Shown here: one piece after another, positions 13,733 to 26,090 of the stretch
Position numbering within the stretch: position 1 is the stretch's first letter
Layout of the letters: every line of letters begins with the position of its first letter
Origin: Castor canadensis
Taxonomy: Eukaryota > Chordata > Mammalia > Rodentia > Castoridae
NCBI RefSeq assembly: GCF_047511655.1
Contig: NC_133389.1
Location: 29,549,501 to 29,613,500 of the forward strand
Reading direction: 5' to 3'
DNA: 64,000 nt
Position numbers and translations under genes: made by a program
The notes under the pieces: model-generated
Database searches by the model: none
Seen by the model: only the letters and a program-made list of their open reading frames with translations
Told to the model about the DNA's origin: nothing

Positions 13733-13830
13733 CTGAGGAGTACCTCAGTGGCACAGCATGTGCTTGGCATACCTGAGGCCCTGGGTTCAATCCCAACACA
13801 AACAAAACCAAAAACAACAACAAAAAATAC
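13733..13830 (+). mobile_element. ID-like tRNA-derived SINE
   Basis: The tRNA-like body contains tacctcagtggcacagcatg (box A region) and ccctgggttcaatccc (box B region), and ends in an AAC-rich tail. These are rodent ID-type features. It is not a functional tRNA gene. Confidence 0.7.
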
Positions 13831-14375
13831 TTTTTTATTTAAAATCGGGTTTGTTTTTTCACCCTTGGCTACACCCTTCCATTGCTGTGTTCCTAGTCAC
13901 TAGCCAGTGCAGGACACTTATTACAAAGCTGTTAAAATATTAGCAATTTGGAATGGGAAGAAACCATAGGAATTGCTCATTCTGAATCTAGGAAGCAAGA
14001 AGCAGCGAGATTAGTCAAGAGGTCTTTGTTATTCTCCAAGTAGAAAATGTGGTGATTTAGGCCAGAGCAGGGCAGACAGTGAGCTACTGGGTAGTGTTTC
14101 CAGTAGGTTGATTCTTGGTGTATTTTAAATAAAGACAGCAAGGTTTGTTTATGAGTTGGATATGGAGTATATAGGACAAGAAAAGAGGAAACAAATGACA
14201 ACTGGAGGCTGAGATGTCACTCCACTGTGCATTTTAAGACAAAGCTCTTACTCTCATTTGAATGTAGACAATCCCAACCTCAATATCTTGGGTGGAATCA
14301 TGGGAAAGAATCATTTACAAATGACTTGAGGCTGTAGGGGAGGGAGTGACCCTCTACTGGTGTCCCCTGATCTGA

Positions 14376-14885
<510 letters not shown>

Positions 14886-15285
14886 AATGAGGCTTGGCTA
14901 CACCTTCCTGCCTCCACCTTGGTGTTCAGCTTCTGAAGGGGGACTGGGGCCAGCAGGCCTCTGAGAACCTCACAGTCCTTGAGAGGTGACTATGCGTGGA
15001 TTGCTTCCCCGCCCTCCCAGTCTCTTGGACCTGCAGAAGTCATAATCAGCACGTGTCTTAATCTATGACTGAAAAAAATACCTTTCTACATTTCCTTTTC
15101 CTATAATAACAGTGGTGGCCAGGCTGGGACTTGCTGCAGAGTGTGGATGAGAAATTGGGGCTTTACCCAGGAGAGACAAGTGGGGAAGGAGAGGCCATCA
15201 AGATGCTGTATTTTAAGCAAAAACTAATTAACACTTTTTTCCCAAAAAAGCTGGGCTAATTAAATTATTACCAACCACACCCCAC
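14886..15285 (+). other. LOXHD1: LOXHD1 3'UTR (end uncertain)
   Basis: Sequence after the stop codon with no coding potential. The right edge is inferred from an ATTAAA at 15259-15264, the first common poly(A) hexamer variant I find after the stop. No canonical AATAAA is seen in the first 400 bp. Confidence 0.4.
15259..15264 (+). promoter_or_regulatory. LOXHD1: Candidate poly(A) signal ATTAAA for LOXHD1
   Basis: ATTAAA lies 374 bp after the stop codon, preceded by a small inverted repeat at 15234-15250 (7-bp arms, 3-base loop). Weak evidence, since ATTAAA is common by chance in AT-rich DNA. Confidence 0.3.
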
Positions 15286-16069
15286 AAAGAACTCATCTTA
15301 GCATCTGCTCGCTAAGAAATGTGTGTTGTTTTTTTTTTTTTCCTCAGTCTCAACAAAATCAGTGGCAAGTGGAGAAAAACATCAGGAAAAAGTGTTCAGA
15401 GGGCTTGGGGGCCTGTGAAAAGTAGACAATTCTTTCCATCACTTTACAGAGAACTCATGGGCAATGACTGCTGGTTGGGACTGACATGGGACAGTGGGGA
15501 TTGGTACCTAGAGCAACCTGGTCACTGACAGTGTGAGGCTGGGAGGTCTGCTTAGCCAGGGTTACCTGTAGCTCTCTATGGGTAACATTTGGACTGAGGA
15601 CTGAGAGGGCATCCGTTCCAAAATGAAGACAGTCTCTTTTCCAGGAGGACATGACCTTGACAGAGAGGCAACAACAGACCACACACTTGTCCGTGCATAC
15701 AGATACAAATACATGCACACACTCATTCACACATGCACACAACACACTTATGCACACACACACCTATGCACACACACTCCCATGCACACATGTGATGGTT
15801 CCCTGCTGAACCATCACAGAGTTGAACAACGCCCCACCAGACTCAGCAGAGCTCAGCCCCCAACTTCTGAATTTCCTTCAGAAAGGGGACCACAGGAAGG
15901 GGAGTTAGGCAGGGAAGTTTTTCCAGCAGGGCTCCAGTTCTAGTTTCTCTGCCTTGCAGTGCCTCCTGTGTTCTCCACCCCAGACAAGTCTATGTTCAAT
16001 GAGGTTTCATGACTCCGGACCAAGTCCAGGGAGCTCTAGGAGATTTCTTGGGGTGAGGTTAAACACACA
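15286..16069. other. Intergenic, no gene seen
   Basis: Between the LOXHD1 3' end and the first MIR. It contains a CA-rich compound repeat at 15690-15792. Nothing else is recognised. Confidence 0.5.
15690..15792. repeat. CA-rich imperfect repeat
   Basis: Interrupted CA/CACA units separated by ATG and TTC triplets (tacatgcacacactcattca and similar). It gives a false Thr/His-rich open frame. Confidence 0.75.
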
Positions 16070-16270
16070 GGCTTTGAGGGCAGCCTGCCTGGACCTGCAT
16101 ACCAGCTCTACCTCTTGGCTGTCCTGAGACCTCTGCCACACTCTTTCATCCTTCTGGGTCTCAGGTTCCTCACCTGCAAAACAGGGAGAATGGTAATAAT
16201 GCCTGAGGACTAAATGAGTTGACATGAGTGCAGTTTTAATACAGTGCCTACACTAAACAGTGAGTGTATC
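16070..16270 (+). repeat. MIR SINE, nearly full length
   Basis: MIR order is seen: ggctttgagggcagcctgcc, then gggtctcaggttcctcacct and gcaaaacagggagaatggta, ending ttaatacagtgcctacacta. Confidence 0.7.
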
Positions 16271-16603
16271 CACAAGTAGACTTCATGGGGCACGGGGAGG
16301 GGAAGAAGTGACCTTAAATAGTTTTATTTCTGTGCTGCTGCTGGCTTAATCCCCTGGACCTGGATGAAAATTCAGACAACTCCACCACTCCTCTGCTTTC
16401 CCTTAGGTAATAGAAAGTCCAGCAGTCCAGCAAGCACTGGAAGTCACAAATCTGTCTCCAGTCTATAATTTGAATGTCCAGCCACAATAGAAAGTTTTAA
16501 ACATAAAACTTAAAATGAGCCTCCTCCTAGCCCCCAGCTCAGCCCTGCTATGGCAGGGAGGGTGGGGGTTGGGGGGCTGCATGTGAGTCCTTATGAGCTT
16601 ATG

Positions 16604-16650
16604 AGTATGTGAGTATGTGAGTGTATGTGTGAGTGTGTGTGTGTGTGTGA
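16604..16650. repeat. (TG)n-like microsatellite
   Basis: gagtatgtgagtatgtgagt leads into a pure TG run and then GA. Compound and imperfect. Confidence 0.8.
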
Positions 16651-17924
16651 GAGAGAGGGTGGGGGGGTCATGTTCCTGCATATAAGCCAGCCACACCTCT
16701 TTCCCTTCCTTGTCCCACTCCTCTTGGTTTCTGATTGGTCAGGGGAGAGGCAGAGCTGAAGGAATGAGGCCACTTCTTATTTACGGGATACCATCGGGTT
16801 TGGTGTCTTTCTTTCTGGATCTAGTGGCGTTTGGATTTTGTCTCACTCTCTTGCAAGTACTTGTGTGGATTTGCCTCTCCACACTTCTTGGTAAGGATCT
16901 AAGACACCCTGCAATAAGTCCCTGGCATCCTTCGCTGACACTTTCCAGGCACTCAGGCCTCTCCTTTTTCTGCCCTCAGCTGCCAGCCCATCTCTCACTC
17001 CTGCAATTTATCCAGAGGGGCAGGCCACTGTGTCCTCAACTGAAGTGAAGGACCGTCCAAATGGCCCTCTCCAAATGGCCCTGCTGACGCCTTAATCTCT
17101 AGCCTCTAGTTAAAGGGCAGCCAGGGAAAAGAGGTGCTCTTGGCCCACAGCTCTCTCTGGTTGCCCTGTCCTCATCCACCGCCCTGCTCAGCCCCTCCTT
17201 CCTCTGTCACAACCCTGAGGAGGATGCTCAGCTCAGAGTCCAAATCTGTTTTCTGCCTCATCCTTCTGGCAAATGCTGCACGGTGGTCTCACTGTGGAAT
17301 GTGGCATCTGTTGTCTTGTTGATTCAGCCAAAACTGGTGCAGGAAGAGTTTCATATTCTCCAGTTACTGGTATGTTCAGTAAATGTTGGCTTAGTATTCT
17401 TGGGATGGGATGGATCTGCTTCTACCATGTACCCTGTGTGTGACCGTAGTTGATTGCCATCCTTGACCTGCTCTGCCTACTCTGCTTTCCTCAGAGCACT
17501 TGTACAGATCTGGCAAAACTATGGCTGCAAATGCTGTATTCAAAAACCATTAATACCTCTGGTATTCAGGTGTATTTTATTATTTACCCCATCCACCTGA
17601 TTTCCAAAGTTCCTGGGACCTGGACCATGTCTGCCTTGGGAAAATTGTTCACAACTCCAAGCCCAGCATTTTGCCCTCCAGCAATGTGACACAGGCTGTC
17701 CTCTGCAGTGCCTCTCCTAGGGCTGTTCCCTCTCTTTGAAGTCCCCTTGCTACCCATTCACCCCTCCTTTTCACTAAGCCCTGTGCCTCACATTCTTTAC
17801 GTCTCAGTTCAATGTCCCTGCTCATTGCCAAGAAATGTTTCCATCATCCCTCCCCAAGATAGAGCTAGGAAACCCCACCCTGTACCTGCATCCATGAAAG
17901 GTATGTTGAGAGTGTGTGCCTCTC
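16651..17924. other. Intergenic, unassigned
   Basis: No gene or clear repeat recognised. Around 17350-17700 some phrases faintly resemble L2, but I cannot support a call. Confidence 0.4.
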
Positions 17925-18055
17925 TATAGACCTGGGCCATAAGTCTTTAAGAAGGACTAGGTCTGATTCATCTTTGTAACTCCAGCACTTGTTATAAGAC
18001 CTAGTGCACAGTGTGTGTACTGGAAGAATGACAAATGGACGGATAGATGGAAGGA
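17925..18055 (+). repeat. L2 LINE 3' end
   Basis: ctgattcatctttgtaactc, then cagcacttgttataagacct and tagtgcacag are the conserved L2 3' end; the usual TGAA tail is replaced by a GGAT-type repeat. Confidence 0.6.
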
Positions 18056-18140
18056 AGAATGAAAGGTGGGTGGATGGTGGATGCGTGTTTGGGTGGATGG
18101 ATGGATGGATGGATGGAGAGTGGATGAGTGAATGGATGTG
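18056..18140. repeat. (GGAT)n microsatellite
   Basis: Tetranucleotide repeat grown from the L2 tail. The core of pure units lies at about 18095-18116. Confidence 0.85.
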
Positions 18141-18599
18141 GACAGATGAGTCTGTTTCAGGGCTTGTACTACCTTACCTTTTGAGACTCCTCCTAGCTCA
18201 CAGTGTTGGGGAAGCTCAATCTCAACATCTCTGGTCAGGATACTTTCAAGAGCAAGCCCTTCTTGATCCTTCAGCTATTCTCCAAGAGCCCTTTCCTAGT
18301 CAGTCTGGGTAATTTTTCCAGAGGCCCATTGCCTAAGCTTCTAGCAGACTATCTTTCCTTTAATGGAATCCCCAAATTCATGACTCAGATTTCAAACTCT
18401 CCTTAGGGCCTGCACATTATGCATCAGGTGACAGTTGCCCTGAGCTTAGCCCTAGGGTGTATGGAAGGGAAGATTGTTTAGGGGACACTTCCCATTGAAC
18501 CCTTTGCCTTAGGGAGCTCCTATATATTGTTGAGGCTGGGGAAGAGGAACACCAGGAGTCCTGGTTCAGCCTAGAGTCATGCATTAGAAGTCACTCCTG

Positions 18600-19330
18600 A
18601 TTGTTCATATATTCAATAAACATTTATTGAGTAGCTACAATATTCCAGGCAATGGTGGGGATGCAGTGGCAAGCAAAAGAGCTCAAAATCTTAGCCTCAT
18701 GGAGCTTACATTCTAACTAAAAGAAACATGAAAACAAATTAGTTAATTAGAAAAAAACTTTATGGTGTGTCAGAAATTCATAATAAAGAAAAATAAAGTA
18801 GGGAAAAGAGATAATTGAAGGGTGCAACCCCTCAGGTTGCAACTTTGAATCAGGTGGTGGAGAGTTGATGTTGAGTCAATAAATCCCTGAAGAAAGGCCA
18901 CGACAACTGTTGACATCTGAGTGAAAAGGACTCCAGGCAAAGGGAAGAGCAAGGGTGAACCTGGCATGCTGGAGGAACCTCAGTCCAAGGTGGCAGAAGC
19001 AGCTTGAGCTGGAAGGAGCCAATACGAGATAAGGTCAGAATGGTTGCAAGTCCCATAGGACCTCATAGGAGCTTCCAGGTCTTTCCCATGTGCTCTGAAC
19101 GCGATGGAAGCTATCAGAGAGCAGGGAGTGACATCATCTAACTTAAGTGGATCACTTGGGCTGCTACATTGAGAACAGTGCACAAGGCAGCAAGCAGGGA
19201 AATCTGCTGAGAGACTAGTGCAATAATCCAAGCAGGAGATGAGAGCAGCTCTGACCAGGTTGGTAGCAGTGCAATAGTTCAAAATGGTCTGATTCGGGTT
19301 CTGTTTTGAAGGCACTGCCACAGGACTTGC
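18600..19330 (-). repeat. L2-like long fossil
   Basis: Begins tattcaataaacatttattg and catggagcttacattctaac, then continues for 700 bp into gagagcagggagtgacatca and atccaagcaggagatgagag. It is the longest example of the family seen at 421, 7535 and 62800. Confidence 0.55.
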
Positions 19331-19372
19331 TGAAGAATTAAATGTGAAATGTGAGATCAAGAGAGGAGTTGA

Positions 19373-19568
19373 GCTGGGTTCTGAGGGCTCAGGCCTGTAA
19401 TCCTAGCTACTCAAAGGATTGGAGATCAGGAGGATTGCAGTTCAAAGCCAGCCAGGCAAATAGTTCAAGACCCTATATCCACCCCAAAAAGGGCTGGTGG
19501 AGTGGCTCAAGTGGTAGAGTACCTGCCTAGTAAGTGTGAGGCATTGAGTTTAACCAGTACCACCGAGA

Positions 19569-19605
<37 letters not shown>
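19373..19605 (+). mobile_element. Composite 7SL/tRNA SINE with (GA)n tail
   Basis: The left half is 7SL-related (ggcctgtaatcctagctact, agatcaggaggattgcagtt). The right half is ID-like (gctggtggagtggctcaagt, gtagagtacctgcctagtaa). The usual A-rich tail is replaced by a (GA)n run at 19568-19603. Compare the same composite at 39961, 52575 and 60403. Confidence 0.8.
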
Positions 19606-19609
<4 letters not shown>

Positions 19610-19964
19610 ATATTGACAAAAAATGTTTTACCTGTGTGCCTGGAAGACTGGAATTACCATTTCTTGAGATAGGGAAGACCATGGGAGAAGCAGGGGTTCG
19701 GAGTTTGCTGTTTTGTTTGTAGGTGATGGGCAAATTAGGAACTTATGGAGAATTGTCTCTTCAACATCTGGATAGATGCAGGTGGGCAGTTGAATATGAC
19801 TCACACATTCAAAACACAGCCAGAGTGTCTTTGATGATATTCTCTGAGGAAGGGACTCTCTCTGAGTCCTCCACTTCCCCAGAGCATCGGGAATAGGAAC
19901 TAATGCCAAGGACTAAGGACTGTGACTCTGGGACCTTCGCCCTGAATGAGCAACATGGGATAAG

Positions 19965-20170
19965 AGTTGAGTCTTCAAGAGTCTGAGTTCAAACCCACCC
20001 TTGCTTCCTACCTGTGTGATCCTGGGCAAGTCATGAAACTGCCCTATGCCTTCCTTTCCCTGGAATTGGAAGTGACCCCAATGCCAAGGGACTGTTGTAA
20101 AAGATACATGAACTAGTTCATAAACCAGCTTAGCAGGATGCCAGCACACAGGAAGGGGTTAGGAAGTGTG
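19965..20170 (+). repeat. MIR SINE
   Basis: gagttcaaacccacccttgc, then tgtgatcctgggcaagtcat and gaaactgccctatgccttcc follow the MIR core order. Confidence 0.7.
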
Positions 20171-21634
20171 AACTGTCCTCATCCAGTTCCAGCCTGCCAC
20201 TTACTAGGTAACTGAAAGTTCTCCCAAGTTCCTTTCTTACCCTGCCCCACTCTAGCTCCTACAAGGACAAGAGTGAGAAGCAGAGCCTCTCTCCTTGCGG
20301 GAAGATGCTGCAGTCTTTGGGAACCACCCCAACACTGTGGCTGGAGAGGCTGCTAGGCAGTTGCCAGGACTTCAGCCTTGGGAATAATCTGGTGAAACAG
20401 GGCTGTTGAGGCTAAATTATAAAGGCAAACACTGACTTCAGTATCCTCCCTGCTTCCTCTTCCCTCGTATTCCCAGCGGGGCCCTACTCCTTCACTCCCA
20501 TCCCATACCTTGACCTTGTCTTTTCTGATGCCTCCCAAAAGCTCTGGGCTACTCAGTTCAGAGAGCTGACTCTTTCAATTAACTGGTGAGACTGACTGCA
20601 TTCCTCCTCCCATCTTTCTGGAAAACTGTGTAAATGCCTTAACATTTACAAGACATCATGAAAAGGCAGGAATCACAATGCCAAGTACTCATACTGTAAA
20701 ATCAAGTAAAAGAACATTCTAGCTCAGCCTGGGCTGCTAGATTCCGATTGCAAACTAGGCTGCCAGTGGACAGGCTTTCCTCCTGCTTCTCCACGTCATT
20801 TGCAAATTGGAGTCAGCCCCCAGGAAGCAGAGTTGCCTCCTGCACACCCTGGCCTCCTGCAGAATTGCTCCAATGTCTATACCCAAAGCCATGTCCTCAG
20901 TCCACTAAGGGGTACTAGTACAATGGAAAATGGCTTCTCAGGCCTGCTGCAGGCATCACCGAGACTCTCACCCACTCCTGCTGGTCAGTGTCTCCCACTG
21001 CCACCAAGGCCCATGCAAAAAATGTCTTTGTGGGATTGGGACCAGCTCCCCACAATCTGAGAAGCAAGCATGGAGGAGGATGCATGCTGGGGTCTCAGGG
21101 TGCAGAACGAAGACTTTGAAGTCAATAGGCAGTGAGTGTGCAGCACCTCACTCCCACTGTCCCTGGGCGTACTGTACTCAGCCCAGAGTCTCCCATCAAG
21201 CTCTCTATAGAGCAGACCTGCCCTTTTTTTTGCAGAATGGGGGACAGGAGTGTGTGATTGGTGGCCCAGCAGAAAGTGAGAAAAAATCCAAAAGTCTAAC
21301 TGCTCAATAGATTCTGTCAATCCCCATGTCTGCAGCTCCTCATCCACCCCCACCCCCACCCTGGGAGATTTCTGGTGCTCATCTTCTTAAATTGCTTCCT
21401 TGAGCCCTAAAGGCTGTTAGTCTTCTCTCCACCAATTGGTTTCATCTCATTCATCCTCCTTCATATTGCAATACTTTGTTGACATCTTCTCTCCTAGGCC
21501 CAAAGGATTTAAGCATTTCTTAATCTTTTGTGATCCTTTCAGTGAAGGCTCCAAAACAAGTAAGTTTAATCTTCTAATTTAAATGGAACTATATCCAACT
21601 TTTCTTTTCCATATTCAACTTTATATGAATAATG
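20171..21634. other. Intergenic, unassigned
   Basis: No gene or repeat recognised with confidence. Open frames of up to 126 codons overlap one another on both strands and show no homology I know. Confidence 0.45.
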
Positions 21635-21980
21635 AATAAATGCAGCTTAAGCATCTCCCTAACCTGAAAATCTAAAATCCAAACTGCTCCAAAATCTAAA
21701 ACTTTTTGAGCTCTAATATGACACCACAAGTGGAAAATTCCACACCTGACTTCATGTGACAAGTTGCAGCCAAAAGGCAGGCATACTGAAAATACTGTAC
21801 AAAGTTACCCTCAAGCTATGTGCATAAGATGTATGTGAAGCATATGGATTTTGCATTTACCTTTGGGTCCCATCATTGAGATATCTCATTTATATATATA
21901 TATATATATGTATGAATATTCAAAAATCCAAAACCTGAAACACTTCTGTTCCCAAGCATTTTAGATAAGGATACTCAACT
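21635..21980 (-). mobile_element. Tigger/pogo-type DNA transposon fossil
   Basis: Inverted terminal parts are visible: left cttaagcatctccctaacct with aaatccaaactgctccaaaa, right caaaaatccaaaacctgaaa with ggatactcaac. The central atgtgcataagatgtatgtg and gggtcccatcattgagatat match a non-autonomous Tigger-like element I know from other mammals. A (TA)n run has expanded inside it at about 21889-21909. Confidence 0.65.
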
Positions 21981-21984
21981 CAAA

Positions 21985-22155
21985 TATGTATATGACGTAA
22001 ATGTATATGTATATGTATATGATGTATATGTATATGTATATGATGTATATGTATATGATGTATATGTATATGTATATGATGTATATGTATATGCTGTATA
22101 TGTATATTGTATATGTATATGTATATGATGTATATGTATATGATGTATATGTATG
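21985..22155. repeat. (TATATG)n/(TATATGA)n complex microsatellite
   Basis: About 170 bp of TATATG units in blocks separated by TATGATG. It looks array-like but has no spacers; it creates false Tyr/Met-rich frames. Confidence 0.9.
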
Positions 22156-22224
22156 TACTGCACCTTATTATTGTAGGTACCTCAAATTCTTAGAACCACA
22201 AATTCAGAAACATGTAAATAAAAA

Positions 22225-22355
22225 CATTCTTTCCTTTCTTTTCTTTCCTTCCCTTCCTTCCTCTCTCCCTCCCTCCCTCCCTCTTTCATTTTTTTTCTTT
22301 CCTAGGCCCAATGAACTTAAATGTTTCTTATTCTTTTCTTTCTTTTTCTTTTTTT
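22225..22355. repeat. Pyrimidine-rich (CTTT/CCTT/CCCT)n tract
   Basis: A long strand-asymmetric polypyrimidine run leading into the reverse B1 element; part is probably the expanded tail of that SINE. Confidence 0.8.
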
Positions 22356-22460
22356 GTGTTTTTGAGACAGGATCTTATATGTAGCCCTGACTGGCCTTGC
22401 TTCTCCCTCTCAACTACTAAAATCACAGGCCTGCACAGACACTCATCACTCAATTCCAAC
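22335..22460 (-). mobile_element. B1-type SINE, reverse
   Basis: tttttgagacaggatcttat, then gtagccctgactggccttgc and tactaaaatcacaggcctgc are the reverse complement of a rodent B1 (7SL-derived). Confidence 0.75.
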
Positions 22461-22639
22461 TTTTAATAAAAACTCCAACTTTTCTGCAAAGAAATCAGAA
22501 TCCGATAATAGTTTTCAGGTGCCAGTGACAGACCAGAAACTAGTCTTCCCTTAAGGAGAACCTTCCAGAACCAGAAGGCACCCAGCTCTACTGATGGAAA
22601 TACAGAATGGACAAAGAACGCAGTCTATGCACAAGGTGT

Positions 22640-22750
22640 TGGGAGGCCTCATGCAATTATACCTTTGTCTAGGAGTAGGAACTGAGGAGCAGAAAGGGAC
22701 TCACCAAGGGTCACAAAAGGCAAAGTTAGGTTTACACCAGACTGTTTGAT
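22640..22750 (-). repeat. MIR SINE fragment
   Basis: ggaactgaggagcagaaagg and gactcaccaagggtcacaaa are a reverse MIR core. Confidence 0.55.
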
Positions 22751-24754
22751 GCCCATCACACTGTTGAGGGCTCCACATGAGCTATTGTGTGCAGTAGGAC
22801 TTGGGCAGCAGTGGAGGAGGTGGGAAGGCAGAGGCGTGGTGGTGGAGAGGCGCATGGGGAGAGAGAGAAGTGAGTTTGGCAGAACTCATCACCTGTCAGG
22901 TCTCATCTCTACCATTTTAGGGAATGGGCCAGCTTCTTTGGACTGGCTACCATGCTTCCCTAGGGAATGCTGGGAACTGGGCAAGTTTTATTGCTTGAGG
23001 CCCTATCACTCTCCTCCCATGCTGAGGATGTAGGTGAAGGAGAGGGAGAACTACTTACACGTCAGCTGGGAATAGGGTAGGAAAGGGTTAGCCTCCTACT
23101 GTGTTCTGTTCTCACCTGGGTGCTGGGCTGGGCCTAGATGCTGCCCCCAGCCCTGCTCTCTATCCTGAGGAAGGACTGAGGAGCACCCAAGAGAACTCCC
23201 CAGGAAGGGACATCCTCCAAGTCTCACCCCATCTGCTCTTGGTCTGGGCTTGCTTTTCATTAAGATCCCTTCCCCAGGCAGGACAGACAGATGTTGAGAA
23301 CTAAAGTCAGACAAGTGAAAACTCAGAGTGCAAAATTTAAGGAGGTTGCCAGCCTCAGACTCATGCATGTTCAGGGATGGCAGTTGAAAGTGAGAGGCTT
23401 CCTTAAATTTTACAGCCAGGACACCTTGCTGGCCTCACTACAGTCCTGGCCCCAGCAGAAAGACATTATTCTACCTGTAGGCTCTGTACCCCAACAGTCT
23501 TAACCCTCAGGTAGAGCTCCAACAACCAGCCATGGTGAGAATGAACAAGCTTCTTATGGTGGAATGTCCCTGCAGCCTGTCTCAGTCCAGTGGCTTCTGC
23601 TGCCAACGTGGCCCATGGTGGTTGCTGGTGCTATTCAGTGATGGTAGATGTGCTGGCATGTCAACTCTGCTAGGGCCAAATACCCTCACTGGGGCTCTGG
23701 GTGAAGGAAACAAAGAAAAGATGGGTCTCTCCCACCCCAGCACTTCTTTGCATTTCCTGCAGAGGTTCCTTCCCTCCCTGAGCCCCCTGGGTGTTGACAG
23801 CTTGCATTGTTGGAAAGTTCTTCCTTATAAGGGCAGCTGGTTGAATGACAAGCTCCATCTTTCCTCTCCTGATTTAGACAAGTCTGCATTAAAGACTATT
23901 TGGAGAGCCATAATTGTATTGCTTTCCAGTAACTGCTAACAAAGTATTTCCAAATAAATATCCCAGGGGTCTACTTTAAAGAAAAGATAAGACTCCTTTG
24001 CAATTAGCACAAGCTATTTACATGCAAACTGTTGCTCAAAGTCGAAAAAACACTTTAATTCTTAAGTAGGTTAAACAAAAGCCTTCCAATCTTATTTTCT
24101 CAGGTCTTTGGCTGAATGACTCTTTCCATCCAAGACTTTTTATAAAAGTAAACTCAATTCAGTCCAGAAACATATTTCCTAGTTTCTGGTTATCTGGGGT
24201 CCAAGTAGAAGAGGTCAGAGAGTACTCTGGGCACCCTACTTCCTAAGGATACCTGGGATGACCATCCTAAAAAAGTACCCCATAACTCTGAGTCCCTTTA
24301 CAGAATAATGCACCAGGCATCAGTCATTTGTAGACAGCCTCAAATGCCCTGAGCAAGGGCAAGATAAAGGAGATTAAGAGAACAGATGAAGGACCTCAGC
24401 CTTGGGTATGGGGAGGACATAGAGCCTATAGGAAAGGAGGCTTTGGACAGGAGGGCCTGGGAAAGGAATGACTCTTTAGAAAGGAAAGAGCATTTGGGCC
24501 CTAGGTTTAGAAAGGCAGTTTGAGTGGGAGCACTGACAGTGGGAAGGTGGTAGTGCTCATGACTTAGAGGGAAGGACAGTGTTTTGCCCATGTTCATGTG
24601 ATGGCCGATGGTGGTAGGGCAAGGGCTAAGAAGCAGAGTTCATAGACCAAAAGAAACAAGTAGAAATACATGGAAAGCTGCAGACAGTCTTAAGGTTCAC
24701 CGCAATAAATATGAGCCAGGAATTTAAATGGTTCATTCACATAATGTAAATTAT
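22751..24754. other. Intergenic, unassigned
   Basis: No gene seen. The frame at 23532-23939 (135 codons) has no recognisable domain and overlaps frames on the other strand; I treat it as chance. Confidence 0.45.
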
Positions 24755-24885
24755 GAACTTTGTTTGTTGTTTTGAGACAGTGTCTCTCTAATCAGCCCAA
24801 ACTTGCTTCAAATTCTCAATCCTACTGCCTCTGCCTCCCAAGTGCTGGGATTACAGTTGTGTGGCACCACGCCCAGCTGAACTTG
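24755..24885 (-). mobile_element. B1-type SINE, reverse
   Basis: Clear reverse B1: ttttgagacagtgtctctct, then cctctgcctcccaagtgctg and ggattacagttgtgtggcac, ending cacgcccagctga. Confidence 0.85.
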
Positions 24886-25444
24886 AATAATAACCCATTG
24901 ATATTGGCTCACTTGTAACAAATGTGTCATGAGAACTGAAGAAGTTAACAGTACTAGGGCAGCTAGGGGTGAGGAGGGAGGGTAAATACAGGAAATTCTC
25001 TAAACTTTGTTTTTTCCATAGAACTGAAACTGCTCTACAAACAACAAAAAAAAGTCTACAGCTTTAAAAAGTTCAATATGGTTCTGTTTGCAGCTTAAGA
25101 AAGAAAGTGGTTTTTCAGTTCACCCAGCCCATACTTTTCTGAGAACAGACTTTGGACCGTGGAGAGTACATGAGTTTGGGCTCCTACAAGGGAGGAGAGA
25201 TCGAGGCCGACTGCCAAAATTAAGTTCCTTCTCTGTTACAGACAGAGTGAACAGCTCTCCAGTTCAATCACTTAAAGAGATTACACTTGAAAGTTGATCA
25301 AAAACAAGAAGATTGGGGGGAGAATAAAAAGGAGAGGGAGAGAGAGAGAGATCCATTAGCTAAAGTTTAGGAAGGAGGGCAATCAGATGGTTGAGCCATG
25401 GCCGTTGGATAGATTCTTTAAGAAACAGAGAGATAAAAGAAATT

Positions 25445-25800
25445 GTGCTAGTTGGCTTTCCTTCACTGTAACAAACTGCCTGAGATAATCAACATGTAAA
25501 GAGGAAAGGCTTACTTTGGATCACAGTTTTGGAGGTTTCAGTCCATATTGGTTGGCCTTTTGCTTTGGGGCCTGTAGTGAGGCAGCACACTATAGTGGGA
25601 GTGTGTGGTAGAAGAAGTTGCTCACCTTATGGTGGGTGGGAAGCAAACTGTGCCTTTGAAGGCACAGTTACAGTGACCTCACTTCCTCCCTCAAAATCCT
25701 ACCTCTAAAGTTCTACCACCTCTAAATAATGACAAGCTGGGGATCAAGCCCTTTAACACATGGGCCTTTGGGGGACATTCCAGATCCAAACTACAGCAGA
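25445..25800 (-). mobile_element. MaLR-type LTR, reverse
   Basis: gtgctagttggctttccttc, then actgtaacaaactgcctgag and aaaggcttactttggatcac, ending acattccagatccaaactac. This is the usual reverse layout of a rodent MaLR-like LTR; the assignment is by pattern only. Confidence 0.5.
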
Positions 25801-25912
25801 AATAAAGGATAAGAAAGAGGAGGAAGAGAAGAGAGGGGAGGAGGGGAGGAGGGAAGGAGAGGGGACGGGGAGGGAGAAGAGAGGTTGAGGCAGAGGCAGG
25901 AGAAGAAAGGAA
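25800..25912. repeat. Polypurine (GGA/GA)n tract
   Basis: About 110 bp almost free of pyrimidines on the + strand, next to the reverse MaLR LTR. A long mirror-type polypurine tract can form triplex DNA. Confidence 0.85.
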
Positions 25913-26084
25913 ACCAGTGAAAAAGTAAAAGGCCTGGGCGAGTCAGCGGGAATAGGCAAATGATGTCACCACGTATCCTGGACAGAGTCAGAGGTCTGTC
26001 AGAGGCTCCCCCCCGGACATGCCCGGCTAGACCTAGAAATAAACACCGTGCACGAGGAAGATGTAGTTAGCAGTGCAGTTCATT

Positions 26085-26090
26085 TTTATT
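26085..26090 (-). promoter_or_regulatory. RNF165: Poly(A) signal AATAAA, RNF165
   Basis: TTTATT on the + strand reads AATAAA on the - strand, in context ctAATAAAaatgaactgcac. Cleavage would fall at about 26060-26075, just left of a break from AT-rich UTR-like sequence into a GC-richer flank. Confidence 0.5.

Noticed and set aside
13733-13830. tRNA gene
   Set aside because: Box A/B-like text is present, but the cloverleaf is degenerate and an A-rich tail follows; it is an ID-like SINE.
15234-15250. Small palindrome (7-bp arms) as a terminator
   Set aside because: A/T palindromes of this size are frequent by chance, and intrinsic hairpin terminators do not apply to RNA polymerase II.
21985-22155. 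TATATG repeat array as CRISPR or other spaced repeat
   Set aside because: No spacers, hexamer units only, eukaryotic context.
23532-23939. 135-codon frame in the intergenic region
   Set aside because: Overlaps two frames on the other strand, no domain, no splice context.
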